A DNA stretch of 64,000 nucleotides from Nilaparvata lugens (lineage: Eukaryota; Arthropoda; Insecta; Hemiptera; Delphacidae). Of the stretch, positions 1-12,009 are shown in pieces (the stretch's first letter is position 1; the number at the start of each line of letters is the position of its first letter). The notes beneath the pieces are model-generated. The model was not told the DNA's origin, made no database searches, and saw only the letters and a list, made by a program, of their open reading frames with translations. Where the stretch lies: positions 60,283,755 through 60,347,754 of the forward strand of contig NC_052510.1 of NCBI RefSeq assembly GCF_014356525.2, read 5' to 3'. The position numbers and the translations under genes were made by a program.

Positions 1-30
1 TATTCATTCCACTTAGTTGAGCATCTAAAG

Positions 31-197
31 GTGCGTACAGATTTACGCGCCGCGAACATGAGCAATTCACTTTTAATCAGCTGTTGCCAAGCTTTTTATA
101 TCTGCATCTTACCATTTCTGTAAAAATACAGATATAGTCAGCTGATTAAAAGTGAATTGCTCATGTTCGCGGCGCGTATATTTCTGTACGCAACTTT
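31..197. repeat. Foldback MITE, GTGCGTAC family
   Basis: Inverted arms of about 45 bp (GCGCCGCGAACATGAGCAAT then TCACTTTTAATCAGCTG) flank a short AT loop. A second copy lies at 28020-28192. Confidence 0.85.
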
Positions 198-477
198 ATA
201 TCATAAAAGCCCTATTTGGAATTTTAGCAGTCGTATCTACCTACCATTCATTTTTCCAAAATGCATGCGTTTGATTCATTAAGTTTTGCTTTTTTTGGTC
301 TGTATTAAATATTGTGTAATAATATGTATGTATAATAGGTAATGATTATGTATGCTCTCTTGCTAGAGATAAAAGCAGTATAGATATTATCAGTTAACAG
401 ATATCTTAAGACAGATATTTCTTAAGGGAATGAAATACTAAAAAACATAAGAGCTGATAAATAACTAGTGTGTTGGA

Positions 478-1000
478 AGAATAAGACTTTGATGTTGTCA
501 ATACCACTAAATTTTTGTTCAGATATTAATTCACATTACAGCACCAGGTTTCATGGTAACCACTCTTCAGCTGAACTAATGTTGTTTGTTATTGTTGAAG
601 GAACAGGAAATTCCTTCAGACAGGAAAAGAGAATTTCCTGAATTTCCAGAATTTCCTTTGTTATTGTTGAAGGAACAGGAAATTCCTTCAGACAGGAAAA
701 GAGAATTTCCTAAATTTCCAGAATTTCCTTTGTTATTGTTGAAGGAACAGGAAATTCCTTCAGACAGGAAAAGAGAATTTCCTGAATTTCCAAAATTTCC
801 TTTGTTATTGTTGAAGGAACAGGAAATTCCTTCAGACAGGAGGAAGAGAATTTCCTGAATTTCCTGTTCCTTTAACAATAACAAACAACATTAGTTGAGC
901 TGAAGATGTGGCAGGTGTTACCATGAAACCTGGTTCTGTAATGAGAATTAATTTTTGAACAAAAATATAGAGGTATTGCATCAACGTCTTGATCTTTCAA
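478..1000. repeat. Foldback element enclosing a minisatellite
   Basis: The left end (AAGACTTTGATGTTGTCAAT...TTTCATGGTAACC...GCTGAACTAATGTTG) is mirrored by the right end (CAACATTAGTTGAGC...GGTGTTACCATGAAACC...ATTGCATCAACGTCTTG). A half-copy of one arm lies at 19499-19575. The interior is the 72-bp tandem repeat. Confidence 0.8.
580..870. repeat. 72-bp minisatellite, four copies
   Basis: The unit TTATTGTTGAAGGAACAGGA-AATTCCTTCAGACAGG-AAAAGAGAATTTCC repeats at 72 bp. As 72 is divisible by three and the unit lacks stops in some frames, it gives open frames on both strands that are not genes. Confidence 0.9.
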
Positions 1001-1160
1001 TTATGGAGAAATATCACAACATCTCATACCATACAATCAAAATTATTAAAAACTAGCGTTTTATAAACGAATTTTAGTGAGATGTAGTAAAATGCAGCAA
1101 AAAACAATTATTGAGAGCTCCAGTTCTTGAATCAATAGATAAATTGTATCAAATTATATT

Positions 1161-1424
1161 GAATGAAAAAGACTAAGAAATTGTCAAAAAACCACTGATT
1201 TATTGATAATTAGAAAGACCGGTTTCGGTTATTACACTATTGTCAATCTCTGATAAACAATATCTGATCAATCTCTGAGTTTATCAGAGATTGACAATGG
1301 TGTAATAACCGAAACCGGTCTTTCTAATTATCAATAAATCTGTGGTTTTTTGAAAATTTCTTAATCTTTTTCATTCAATATGAATAATTACCACAATATC
1401 AACTTCTCAACTACACAAAAAGTC
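1161..1424. repeat. Foldback MITE, GAATGAAAAAGACTAAG family
   Basis: Arms TTGAATGAAAAAGACTAAGA and TTAGAAAGACCGGTTTCGGT are inverted around a TTATCAGAGATTGACAAT loop. Further copies are at 5183-5358 and 36474-36640. All share an outer end in AACTACACAAAAAG. Confidence 0.85.
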
Positions 1425-1792
1425 AAATTATATTTTATTTTAACAATTTATACCCAATAAATCACAAATATTTGACGCATTTATGTATTATAGTACCTGC
1501 AAACCTATATTAAGCAAATTTTCAACAAATTTATAAATTAAAACTCATATACATGCTTAAGAATGAAATAAACATTAGATTCTACACCAGAAAACCAGTT
1601 AAACATTCCATACAGGTTACTTAAGGATCATATTATATACAACAAGTATCAACACTTTTTTAACAAGCAAAATTTTCCATATCCCGAAATTTTTCAAGAC
1701 TTTCAAAGTTAATGGAGTTCTTCAAGTGAGCACTTCATTCTTTATAAATCACCAATTCCAGATTCAAGTGCTTTCTTATGGATAGAATAATA

Positions 1793-2400
1793 CAGGGTGA
1801 TTTTTTAGTCCTGTTACCCAATTTTTGATGTAATTTATAGACGGAAATTTGGGTATTAATAAAAAAATAATATTTGTTATTTACAAAAGAAAATTGAAAT
1901 TTTATTACTCACATTTCTTAGTTACTTAAAATTATTACACCATATGCTCAAGATGTCCACCCATTGAGGTTATACACGCTCGGACTCTTTTCACCATATT
2001 AGCAGAAACCTTTTTCAGAGTTATATTGGAAATATTCGTGATTGAGTCTGTCACATTGGCTTTCAGTTCATCTATATTGTGAGGATTGTTTTTGAAGGCC
2101 TCAGACTTAATGTAGCCCCACAAAAAGTAATCAGGGGATGTGAGGTCTGGAGACCTTGGAGGCCATAAACCCTTGCTTATTATTGAAAACCCGTTGTTCT
2201 ATGGTAAAAGACATTCTGTTCATAACACGACCGGAATCATCACAAAATGTTACACAGCTTAAGGATAATAAACTCGCACTGTCTTGTGTATACTGAGTGA
2301 GTAGGGCTACCAACTTCGTGCAACAAAACAAAATTTCCCTTTATTAGGGAAAAATTACCAAGTATTGAAAATAGGGTAACAGGACTAAAAAATCACCCGG
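1793..2400 (-). mobile_element. Internally deleted mariner-like element
   Basis: Terminal inverted repeats C(A/C)GGGTGATTTTTTAGTCCT flank a 608-bp element with TA on each side (1791-1792, 2401-2402), as expected of Tc1/mariner insertion. The interior keeps the two ends of a transposase gene on the minus strand. Confidence 0.85.
1938..2214 (-). pseudogene. mariner transposase, ends fused by deletion
   Basis: From 2214 a start MSFTIEQRVF runs about ten residues. After the deletion junction a different frame reads LWPPRSPDLTSPDYFLWGYI, then KSEAFKNNPHNIDELKANV and ...CITSMGGHLEHMV-stop at 1938. The SPD-YFLWGYIKS block is the third catalytic Asp region of mariner-type DDE transposases. Most of the catalytic core (the first two Asp) is missing and the two ends are out of frame, so it cannot make an active enzyme. 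About 350 aa would be expected for a full family member. Confidence 0.85.
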
Positions 2401-2900
2401 TATTAGATTAACGATAGACCTACTTGTTAAGTGACTAACGAGATGAAAATTTTGAGTTACAACAAAAATTTGAGAGTTTTTTGAAGACTCCATGACTGAT
2501 TTCTGCTGACCTACATAAATCTAACTCGAAGTGTTCTATTACTCATCCTCTAGAGTTGTATTTAATAATAGTCTATTATTTTAATTACTTTGATTGATCG
2601 ATTGTATTTTATCAATACTTGTAAAATATGACTTGGCAGTCACTCTGCATTTCTAGCGTTTCTATTTCAGAAAAATATTCATATATTTATTTAACATTCT
2701 TATTCTATTTGTTTATTTCCGAATACATTAAAAGGCTAGTACATAAAAATATTCTATGGCAGCTGGAAATATAACATTAATTTATTTTAAAAATATAGTC
2801 ACAATTTATTTATTTTATTTATTTATTTAATAAAAGTCTCATGGCATTTTTGTCTCTGTTGACTAAATAAATAAATAAATGGTCATTTTGGGAAATTAAG

Positions 2901-3549
2901 GCTGTGCAAAGGCTTAAAATAAACTTTCTACTCGCGATATTTTTCAAAGTTTTTCGATTTGTATATCATCAAGCTATCAAAATGAAAAGGTTTTCTCATG
3001 AAAACATTTTTTTTCGATCATTACTTTTTGAGATATGAGCGCCTAAAGTTTAAATTTTTGGGACAGAAAATTTCAAATTCGGTGAGAGATAAATCCATGA
3101 GATTCAGAGGATGGATTCTTCATGGTATTGTTGATCTAGTAAAACAAAAATCTCTAAAAATATCAATTTTCGAAAAAGTTATTTAATCTACCAAAAATAA
3201 CTCAACTAAAAGTTATTTAATTTACCAAAAATAACTCAACTAAAAGTTATTTTTAGTAAATTGAATAACTATCTTAAAAATTAATATTTTCAGAAAATTT
3301 TTGTTTTACTAGATGAACAATACCATGAAGAATCATCCTCTGAATCTCATGGATTCATCTCTCACCGAATTTGAAATTTTCTGTCCCAAAAATTTAAACT
3401 TTAGGCGCTCATATCTCAAAAAGTAATGATCGAAAAAAAATGTTTTCCTGAGAAAACTTTTTCATTTTGATAGCTTCATGATATACAAATCAAAAAACTT
3501 TAAAAAATATCGCGAGTAGGAAGTTTATTTTAAGCCTTTGCACAGCCTC
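2901..3549. repeat. Long foldback, GGCTGTGCAAAGGCT family
   Basis: Two arms of about 310 bp (GGCTGTGCAAAGGCTTAAAA...) are inverted around a short ACTAAAAGTTATTT centre. Related copies are at 13455-14614 (interrupted) and 16125-16671. Confidence 0.9.
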
Positions 3550-3727
3550 AATGCCTGTTATACAAACATACAAGAAGGTTTGTTCTTTGATGAAAAAAAA
3601 ACAAATATTTTGAGCAATTAGAGATCAAGTCTTGCTTTTGGTTTGCAATTTTTTTTTACATAAAACTCAAAATCAAGTAGGTTATAATTACGACATATAA
3701 GTGCAAGAAATAACTTTATGATTGAGC

Positions 3728-3932
3728 TCTAAGGCTCAACTCACACTTACGCGACTCAGGTCGAGAAGAGACTCTTCTCTTCGCAGCTTGTGTTTCCAAA
3801 TGGTGACACTCAGACCAGTCGATTCTAGTCTCCGCGACGTCACCATTTGAAAACACATGCTGTGTCGAGAAGAGACTAGAGTTGCAGTATCTTCTCGACT
3901 TGAGTCGTGTAAGTGTGAATTGATCCTAAGAC
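3728..3932. repeat. Foldback MITE, CACTTACGCGACTCAGG family
   Basis: Ends CAACTCACACTTACGCGACT and AGTCGTGTAAGTGTGAATTG are inverted. A lone end lies at 54433-54486. Confidence 0.8.
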
Positions 3933-4035
3933 CATATTACAGTTACATAAATATTTATGTCATTTGTGACAGAATAAAAACAAAATGATATTTTGACAGA
4001 ATAAGACATCAAGTAGTTTCCATTAAAAATAGTAT

Positions 4036-4168
4036 CATTATTATTTGACAAAGGCTTAGTAGAGAATTGTTAAAACTGTTGCAGTAAATACTATTGTTCG
4101 TTTTGTGTTTTGTGTACTTAGTCCACTAGTGACTGTGTAGTTGTTCACTTTGAATTTGTTATTCTAAC

Positions 4169-4202
<34 letters not shown>

Positions 4203-4545
4203 TAATTATTTTTATTAAATTCAAACTGTTATTTTTATTTGACAAAGGCTTAGTTGTCAATTAAGAAGGCTTAATTGTTAAAACTGTTGAAGTAAATACT
4301 ATTGTTCGTTTTGTTTTTGTGGACTAAGTCCACTAATGACTGTGTAGTTGTTCACTTTGAATTTGCTATTATAACTATTATTATTTAAAAATTATTATTT
4401 AATTCAAAATGTTATTTTTATTTGACAAAGGCTTAGTAGAGAATTATTAAAACTGTTGCAGTAAATACTATTGTTCGTTTTGTGTTAGACTTGTCCACTA
4501 GTGACTGTGTAATTGTTCACTTTGAATTTGCTTATAACTATATTG
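4036..4545. repeat. Imperfect tandem triplication, about 190-bp unit
   Basis: TTTGACAAAGGCTTAGT...GTAAATACTATTGTTCGTTT...GACTGTGTAGTTGTTCACTT repeats three times with (ATT)n between copies one and two. Confidence 0.85.
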
Positions 4546-5182
4546 TATCTTTACGATAAAATGTTGAGTGATTTATTCATTAAAGGTTTAAAATCCAATT
4601 AACCATTATGAAAATTTCGAGATAACTTCGGTTAAAACTGATACATCCGCAACATTTTAGTCAATTGTTTGATCTCATATATGAATATTTCTAAATCATT
4701 TTGATATTAAAATTTTTAACATTTCTATAAACAAAAAAAAATGAACTGTTGTAAATCAAGGTTTGATCTCCAGTTAAACATGATGAATAGATAAAGCTTC
4801 AAAGATAAAAGCTAAAAACTTCGAGATAAAGCCTTAATTTATTACAAATCAGGTTAGTCACTTATATAGGGAATGAGATTCAGGTTATAAAGCCAGCATT
4901 TGATTAACATTGTCTGCTATCCTTGTCTCTCATTGGACAAAACTGATATCTCTACCCTTCTCCAACTCCCCACCGTTGCCAAATAATGTGTTGACTATTA
5001 TTTTTTCAACAAGCATTTTTTTAATCATAGTGAAGCTTCGTTGACTATGTAGGAATATGATGAGCTACCAAAATATGTATATTTTTTTATTGAGAATAAT
5101 GCCCACGTGATCTTTTGAAAAATTGTACATATTTTGCCAATAAAAAATTTCCTGAGGTCAGTCCGGTTACTTATTATACAGA

Positions 5183-5358
5183 CTGAATGAAAAAGACTAA
5201 GAAATTATCAAAAACCACTGATTTATTGATACTTAGAATAACCGAAACCGGTCTTTCTAAGTATTAATAAATCTGTGGTTTTTGACAATTTCTTAGTCTT
5301 TTTCATTCAATATGAATAATTACCACAATATCAACTTCTCAACTACACAAAAAGTATT
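5183..5358. repeat. Foldback MITE, GAATGAAAAAGACTAAG family
   Basis: A shorter copy of 1161-1424 with the TTAGAATAACCGAAACCGGT centre. Confidence 0.85.
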
Positions 5359-5390
5359 ATACAGACTCTGTATGCCAGTACTTTCCTTTA

Positions 5391-5456
<66 letters not shown>
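5391..5456. repeat. (TA)n microsatellite at the 5' edge of a Helitron-like copy
   Basis: About 66 bp of alternating TA, directly followed by ACAAGCGAAATGGCACTCAC. Confidence 0.95.
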
Positions 5457-5457
<1 letters not shown>

Positions 5458-6139
5458 CACAAGCGAAATGGCACTCACTCACTGACTGACTGACTGACTC
5501 ACTCACTCACTCACTCACTCGCATAACTAAAAATCTACCGGACCAAAAACGTTCAAATTTGGTAGGTATGTTCAGTTGGCCCTTTAGAGGCGCACTAAGA
5601 AATCTTTTGGCAATATTTTAACTCTAACGGTTGTTTTTAAGGGTTTAAAGTTCGTCTTTTAGCATGTATATTCTTCTTCTCCCAATCTCTTAATTATAAT
5701 ATTGAAATTTCCATATCATATGTTACTATAGAACTATAATCTAGATGGAGTACCTCTTCGAAACAGTTGTTAACTGGCAACTAAATTAATAATTTTGTCA
5801 GGATGGCATTAAGTTGAGTTGACTTTGTTAGGTTGGCACCAAGTTGAAGATTTAAATGCATTTATCGCGGAAAAATTGATTGGGCACTGCTACTTCAATC
5901 CTGGGAATATTATATTACTAGCCGTCAGGCTCGCTTCGCTCACCATATCCGTTTAGCCAGCCGTTTAGTCTGGACCCCCGACTGGATTGTCCTAACACAT
6001 GATAAAAATGCTCAAATGAAAAATGCAGGCGAGCGAAGCGAGCCTGCTGATCTCATTCTTGGACGATACAGTCGGGGGTCCAGGGAGCGGAGCCCCCTGG
6101 CTAGTCGGATATGGCGAGCGAAGCGAGCCTGACGGCTAG
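5458..6139 (+). mobile_element. Helitron-like non-autonomous element, copy 1
   Basis: It starts (after TA) AAGCGAAATGGCACTCACTC with an ACTG/ACTC short repeat, then ATCTACCGGACCAAAAACG, and ends AGCCTGACGG-CTAG before T. Other copies show a TC start; all end in CTAG. There are no terminal inverted repeats. TC start plus CTRR end, with an AGCC-TGAC-GGCT hairpin beside the end, suggest Helitron. No Rep/helicase ORF is present. Confidence 0.55.
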
Positions 6140-6142
6140 TAC

Positions 6143-6570
6143 TATAATAAAGTAAAGTACTGGCATATACACGTACGGGATGGGAAAATTATGTTTGCCG
6201 CATCATCACGTCTGAACTACTGGACTGATTAACTTGAAATTCTGCATATAGATTCTTAATTAAGTTGCCAGTTAACAACTGTTTCGAAGAGGTACTCTAT
6301 CTAGATTATAGTTCTATAGTAACTTATGATATGGAAATTTCAATTATAATTAAGAGATTGGGAGAAGAAGAATATACATGCTAAAAGACAAACTTTAAAC
6401 CCTTAAAAACAACCCTTAGAGTTAAAATATTGCCAAAAGATTTCTTAGTGCGCCTCTAAAGGGCCAACTGAACATACCTACCAAATTTGAACGTTTTTTG
6501 TCCGGTAGATTTTTAGTTCTGCGAGTGAGTGAGTGAGTCAATCAGTCAGTCAGTTTCGCTTTTATATATA
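6143..6570 (-). mobile_element. Helitron-like fragment, inverted, head-to-tail with copy 1
   Basis: The reverse complement of the 5' 300 bp of copy 1 (ending in ...TTTCGCTTTTATATATAT), joined to a different segment (ACTGGCATATACACGTACGG...). The latter also occurs at 7492-7620. Confidence 0.6.
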
Positions 6571-6573
6571 TAT

Positions 6574-6810
6574 AGATTAAACATTAATTTCAAAAGAGTA
6601 CTTGCGAATTAGATAAAAACAAACATATGTTGTCAAATTCGACACAGTTTCATTTGGTACAGGACCATGGTTTCGTGACCACGTTCTCAAGCTGACTAGC
6701 TTGAAAATATGACCGGTGTGGTCACGAAACCATCTGTGAAGAATTTGACAACATATGTTTGTTTTTATCTAATTCCCAAGTACTCTTTTGAAATTAATGT
6801 TTAATCTATC
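6574..6810. repeat. Foldback between two Helitron-like copies
   Basis: Arms ATTAAACATTAATTTCAAAA...AACATATGTTGTCAAATTC are inverted around a TGGTTTCGTGACCAC / GTGGTCACGAAACCA inner pair. Confidence 0.85.
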
Positions 6811-6818
6811 ATCATCAA

Positions 6819-7486
6819 TATATATAAAAGCGAAATGGCACTCACTCACTGACTGACTGACTGACTCACTCACTCACTCGCATAACTGAAAATCTACCGG
6901 ACAAAAAACTTTCAAATTTGGTAGGTATGTTCAGTTGGCCCTTTAGAGGCGCACTAAGAAATCTTTTACCAATATTTCAACTCTAAGGGTTGTTTTTAAG
7001 GGTTTAAAGTTCGTCTTTTAGCATGTATATTCTTCTTCTCCCAATCTCTAAATTATAATATTGAAATTTCCATATCATATGTTACTATAGAACTATAATC
7101 TAGATAGAGTACCTCTTCGAAACAGTTGTTAATTGATAATTTTGTCAGGTTGGCATTAAGTTGAGTTGACTTTGTTAGGTTGGCACCAAGTTGAAGATTT
7201 AAATGCATTTATCGCGGAAAAATTGGTTGGGAACTGCTACTTCAATCCTGGGAATATTATATTACTAGCCGTCAGGCTCGCTTCGCTCGCCATATCCGTT
7301 TAGCCAGCCGTTTAGTCTGGACCCCCGACTGGATTGTCCTAACACATGATAAAAATGCTCAAATGAAAAATGCAGGCGAGCGAAGCGAGCCTGCTGATCT
7401 CATTCTTGGACGATCTACTCGGGGGTCCAGGGGGCGGAGCCCCCTGGCTAGACGGATATGGCGGGCGAAGCGAGCCTGACGGCTAG
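6819..7486 (+). mobile_element. Helitron-like non-autonomous element, copy 2
   Basis: It is near-identical in order to copy 1, from TATATATAAAAGCGAAATGG to CCTGACGGCTAG, and is followed by the ACTGGCATATACACGTACGG segment (7492-7620). Confidence 0.55.
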
Positions 7487-8477
7487 TCTATACTATAATA
7501 AAGGAAAGTACTGGCATATACACGTACGGGATGGGAAAATTATGTTTGCCGCATCATCACGTCTGAACTACTGGACTGATTAACTTGAAATTCTGCATAT
7601 AGATTCTTAATTAACCTTTAGATTCTTAATTAGTCGGTCCCGGCTGCCTAAAAAGCAGTCGTTAGGTCATGTCAGAGGCCCTGAAATTGATCAGTTGCGA
7701 CCTGAAAACTCTGACACCAGACCTGAGCCAGCCAGGTCACTCGATATTATTATTATTTATTAACCGAGGAAGATTATAGGCCTATTTTCAATTCTTCAAG
7801 ATTTCATTATATCAAGCTGACTAGCTTGGAAATGTGACCTGTGTGTTCTTATTTAATTATGGAACGGTTCTACAACATTGAGAGTGACTCAGTCCAATTT
7901 TTATTAGTAGTTCTGTGAACAGTAGACCTCACGCAGTATTCTCATCCACAAGTACCTGATTGAAACTATAGGCCTTATGGAAATTCAGCAATAGACTGGC
8001 TTCTCCACACATCTGTGTAATCACTTGTCAGCTGATTTATGATGAATAATTCTATAGTCTGATTTTTACTCTTATATTGGCGTATGAAGGAGGCTCATTT
8101 TTCCTTTTATATTATCCTTGAAATGCAAAATTTCCAAAAACCTTGTATAAACGTCGACGCGCAATTAAAAAAGGAACATGCCTGTCAAATTTCATGAAAA
8201 TCTATTACCGCGTTTCGCCGTAAATGCGCAACATATAAACATTTAAACATTCAAACATTAAGAGAAATGCCAAACCGTCGACTTGAATCTTAGACTTCAC
8301 TTCGTTCGGTCAAAAACGTACTTGAGAATTTTCAATTCATTCTCACATCTACCTACTATAGAAGGCGGTGGTAGAGGAAACTTGGCAACTCTGCCATCCT
8401 ATCTGACTTTATAACGTGAATCTCAGTGAGGGAAGACAGCAGTTAGAAGATGATTAGCAGCAGTATTTACCTGTCAT

Positions 8478-8615
8478 TCACAGAGCCCCGAAAGGGTCAA
8501 GAGGTGGAGGAGCCGCCTCCTGGGGATGCATTTGGCGGGGACTGCCCCCCATGGGCGCACCCGCCCCTTGCCCCGCCCCCGGCACCGGTGACGTCATACG
8601 CATGCCACCCATAGC
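8478..8615 (-). CDS. lap: lap terminal coding exon, DPFGAL-stop
   Basis: The 138-nt exon opens after CAATCTAGCAG in phase 0 (GCT ATG GGT GGC). It encodes AMGGMRMTSPVPGAGQGAGA, then PMGGSPRQMHPQEAAPPPLD and PFGAL, ending in TGA at 8480-8478. The Met/Gly/Pro composition continues the tail of the previous exon, and the terminal DPF is an AP-2 alpha-ear type motif. The vertebrate PICALM tail ends near an NPFGP motif, so position and motif fit. The GC content stands out from the AT-rich repeats on both sides. The 3' UTR cannot be delimited, because repeat DNA starts within a few hundred bases. Confidence 0.85.
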   Translation of the reverse strand, partial: AMGGMRMTSPVPGAGQGAGAPMGGSPRQMHPQEAAPPPLDPFGAL

Positions 8616-9324
8616 CTGCTAGATTGTGCAAGTGTTGCCGTTTATGTAATGCTATGCTCATTTATATATGCAATCATCAACCACCAACACTATGCAATCT
8701 TCCCAAAAGTTTGACCAGTTGTCTTTCCCAAGGTTTAGTAATTTATTTATTTATTGAGCAAGAAACAAGTTACAAAGATAGTTTGATACATTATAACAAT
8801 TTGTTTTTTTTTTTTGGATTTCTAGTTCATTGGAACAACTTTCAAGTTTAAATGTGAAGTGCGTGACATACACATAACATTTAGGACTTACCATTAAAAT
8901 TTGATAGAGCAATAGTACAAGCTAAGCTTATTCAAATATTAATGACCGTTTTGTTAAATTTGAAAATGAACTTGGCCAAGCTGGCAACCAGCTACTGCTT
9001 GGTTGAAACCTGTTGTCAATTTTTCCAATTCCATTTCACACAATAAATTAAAGCCTACCGTTAAAAACCATATTTGAGGCAACTCATTACTTGGATACAG
9101 AGTAAATGTTCAAAAACAGCTTGAGTAGAGGAAGATGCATAGTGTTGATGAGCATTGAGAAATATTATAATATTAGGACAGTATTGTTAATATAAGCGGT
9201 GACACCTTGTGTGGTTACATATTTGAAAGATTCGCAATTGTAAGAACATGGAGTACTACTGGTATTCATTGAATTAATGGATTAATATTACTTAATCCAT
9301 TAATATGAAATTAATATTCATTAA

Positions 9325-9667
9325 GGGCCGGTTTCCGAGCTCAGGATTTGGCTAAGTTCTAGACTTTAAACAGCTGGAGTCAGAAAATTGGCTTTCCGAA
9401 ACGGGGCTTAGTCACAGTCCACGTTCAAATGAAATTTTGAAAAACTAGGAAATTGAACACAACATAAAATAAAGATAAAATAGTGCAAAGTTTCAGCTAT
9501 TTTGAATTATTTAGGAAAGTTTAATAACGTTAAGGAAAAACGTTTCCGATTATAGAAGTGAGAAAATAAAAACTGGGACTACTGTCATAAGAACTGCGAC
9601 TACGCCCAGTTTTGAAAAGCCAATTTTCTGACTCCAGCTGTTTAAAAGCTGCTCAGAAACCGATCCT
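9325..9667. repeat. Foldback MITE, GGGCCGGTTTCCGAGCTC family
   Basis: Ends of about 90 bp are inverted (GGGCCGGTTTCCGAGCTC, TTTAAACAGCTGGAGTCAGA, GGCTTTCCGAAACGGGGC). Other copies are at 11126-11476, 47661-48316 and 49024-49392. Confidence 0.9.
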
Positions 9668-10396
9668 AAATATTACTTTGAAACTTTACTAGAACATATC
9701 TAAAGTAGTAGTATGATTTTCTAATAATGATTGATACTGAATTTATTTATTTATTCTCATGATAGGGGAAGAAAAATAGCGCAACCTTGTGCTATTCATT
9801 TCCCAAATTTAGATAAAGTTACACATAATCAATCGGTTTAATCAAAGGAAAAATGTTTTTTGTAAGAAGCATCAGTTTGTTTCTTGAGCAAGTTAGAACA
9901 ATTGCGTATCTTTCAAGAACTCTGTGATACAATCATGCATATTCAAAGTTTTCAATAGCTCAAGAATTGTTTTCTTTCCATGGTAACAATACTATCATTA
10001 ATTTGACAGAAAATATCATTTTATTAAACACAATACTTGGCAGGAAATGGCTCAAAATTAAGTTAAAGACAGTCATAAGCTGTAAATTAGCTGTAATCTC
10101 ATCCAATAATGTAATGAATAAGAAATATTCAAGTTATTTCAGGAAGTATTGTAATAGTTTTGTTGTGTCTCAAAGTTTGGATCAAATGGCTTCAAAGTTT
10201 GTATTAAAACGATGAGTACTATAATAGGACCGGACATTAAATTCACTATACAATAACCTTCTGTCAACTTGTGGAGTTAGAATCAATGGTACTATTAAAA
10301 TTTGTGTAAACTTTGAAACACAAAGAGTTGATATTTGTATTTTCAAGATTTTTGAGTGACGCAAGACAAGGTTATTTCAATTTACCAAGGTGTGAC

Positions 10397-10588
10397 ACTA
10401 CTGTGTATCAACAAAGTTTGATACGTGTATCAACAAAGTTTGATACGTGTATCAACGAAGTTTGATACGTGTATCAACTAAGTTTGATACGTGTATCAAC
10501 AAAGTTTGATACGTGTATCAACTAAGTTTGATATGTGTATCAACAAAGTTTGATATGTGTATCAACAAAGTTTGATTAGTGTATCACA
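10397..10588. repeat. 22-bp satellite with a palindromic unit
   Basis: About nine units of TGTATCAACAAAGTTTGATA-CG. Within each unit GTATCAA and TTTGATAC are inverted, so either strand can form serial hairpins. Confidence 0.95.
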
Positions 10589-11125
10589 AATCACCAGAAT
10601 ACCTATACCAAAAATCATCCTACAATGTATTTACAAGCAGATTAAGAGAGATAATAAAGATTTACTACAGTAATTTACAATATGTGACAGAATATTTGCA
10701 AGAAAGAGAGGAAAAGTTTCAAAATCTATTGCAATAAGTGAAAGAGATGCAGAATATTTGCAAAACAGAGAAAGAGAAGACTAGTGTCATTTATGGATGC
10801 AGAATATTAATGGATGCTAATTTTGCAAGACATAGAGAAAAGTTTACGATGCAGCAAGTGAAAGTGAGAGAGAAGTAGTGGGAAATTGTAAAGGGCTGCT
10901 TTCCAATTAATTCTGCCCGTCCGGGAAGAATAAGAATACTATGTGTTGTTATGGGAGGGTTCACACAGGAAGTTCAGAAGACGAAACATTTGGAAAACAG
11001 ACGAACTGAGTTTTTATTTCTGAACACTCAGATTATGATATCTATTATTCTAAATCTTTGTCATAATTGTATTGATAAATGATTGATTGATAGATTCTGT
11101 TGAAAATCAATTGAAACACAATAAG

Positions 11126-11476
11126 TGTCGGTTTTCGAGCTCGGGAATTAGCTGAGTCCTAGACTTTAAACAGCTGAAGTCCGAAAATTGGCTTTCCGAA
11201 ACGGGGCGTAGTCGTAGTCCACGCCAAAATTAAATTTCGAAAAACTAGAAAATTCAACACACAATAAGATGAAAAGAAAATAGTGTAAAGTTTCAGCTAA
11301 TTTGAATTATTTAGGAATGTTTAATTTCGTCACGGAAAAACGTTCCTAATTATAGAAATTACAAAATAAATATTGTCATAAAAACTGCGACTACGCCCCG
11401 TTTTGGAAAGCCAATTTTCTAACTCCAGCTGTTAAAGTCTAGAGCTTAGCTAATTCCCGAGCTCGGAAACCGGCCC
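11126..11476. repeat. Foldback MITE, GGGCCGGTTTCCGAGCTC family
   Basis: A full copy ending GAGCTCGGAAACCGGCCC. Confidence 0.9.
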
Positions 11477-12009
11477 TTTAAAATCACTATTTAATGAAAA
11501 TAGCTGTAGTTTTTTTCTGTCTACTAGAGATTTGGATTTTGATTTTCTGACCACTATTTCAGATTCAGTTTAGCTGAATTGACAGACATCATTTTATAAC
11601 CACAAAATCTTATTTTTTCTATTTCCATAAATGATATAGGTTATTTTTTGGTAAATGAAATAGAATTTATAAACAAGAATAAACAATTTGTAAATTATCA
11701 GATATACAGGCATGACTTTAATGGCATGTTTGTTAAATGATAATTTCTGACGTTATCCATAACTATTCAAATGTTGAGCGGCCATAACATTTTATTTATT
11801 TATTCAATCACAGCAACTATAGAAGGCGGAGGAAAAAGAGAATTGGCAACCATACCGTCCTACCTTTTACACAGACTATATAAAGTGATTCTCACTAAAG
11901 AGCCAGCCACTGTTCAAATTTTAATATTCAAATAATTTTAAATATCAAATTTCTATCTTTTCGGGGTACATGACATCTATTTTAACGATTTATTACAAAT
12001 CCGAATCTT

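Larger units (their letters stand above)
1..8477 (-). other. 3' flank of lap, solid repeat DNA
   Basis: No host coding region is visible. The stretch is a series of foldback elements, an internally deleted mariner, tandem repeats and two Helitron-like copies, listed separately. At 8360-8477, just past the stop, the sequence CTATAGAAGGCGG...GGCAAC resembles 11818-11865, so even the proximal 3' UTR may be repeat-derived. The stretch 7621-8355 is otherwise unassigned. Confidence 0.75.

Noticed and set aside
580..884. Repetitive proteins on both strands
   Set aside because: By-product of a 72-bp unit, divisible by three, without stops.
10397..10588. CRISPR-like regular repeats (also 31317-31443)
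   Set aside because: Units are contiguous with no unique spacers, no cas genes are present and the context is a eukaryotic intron; these are satellites.
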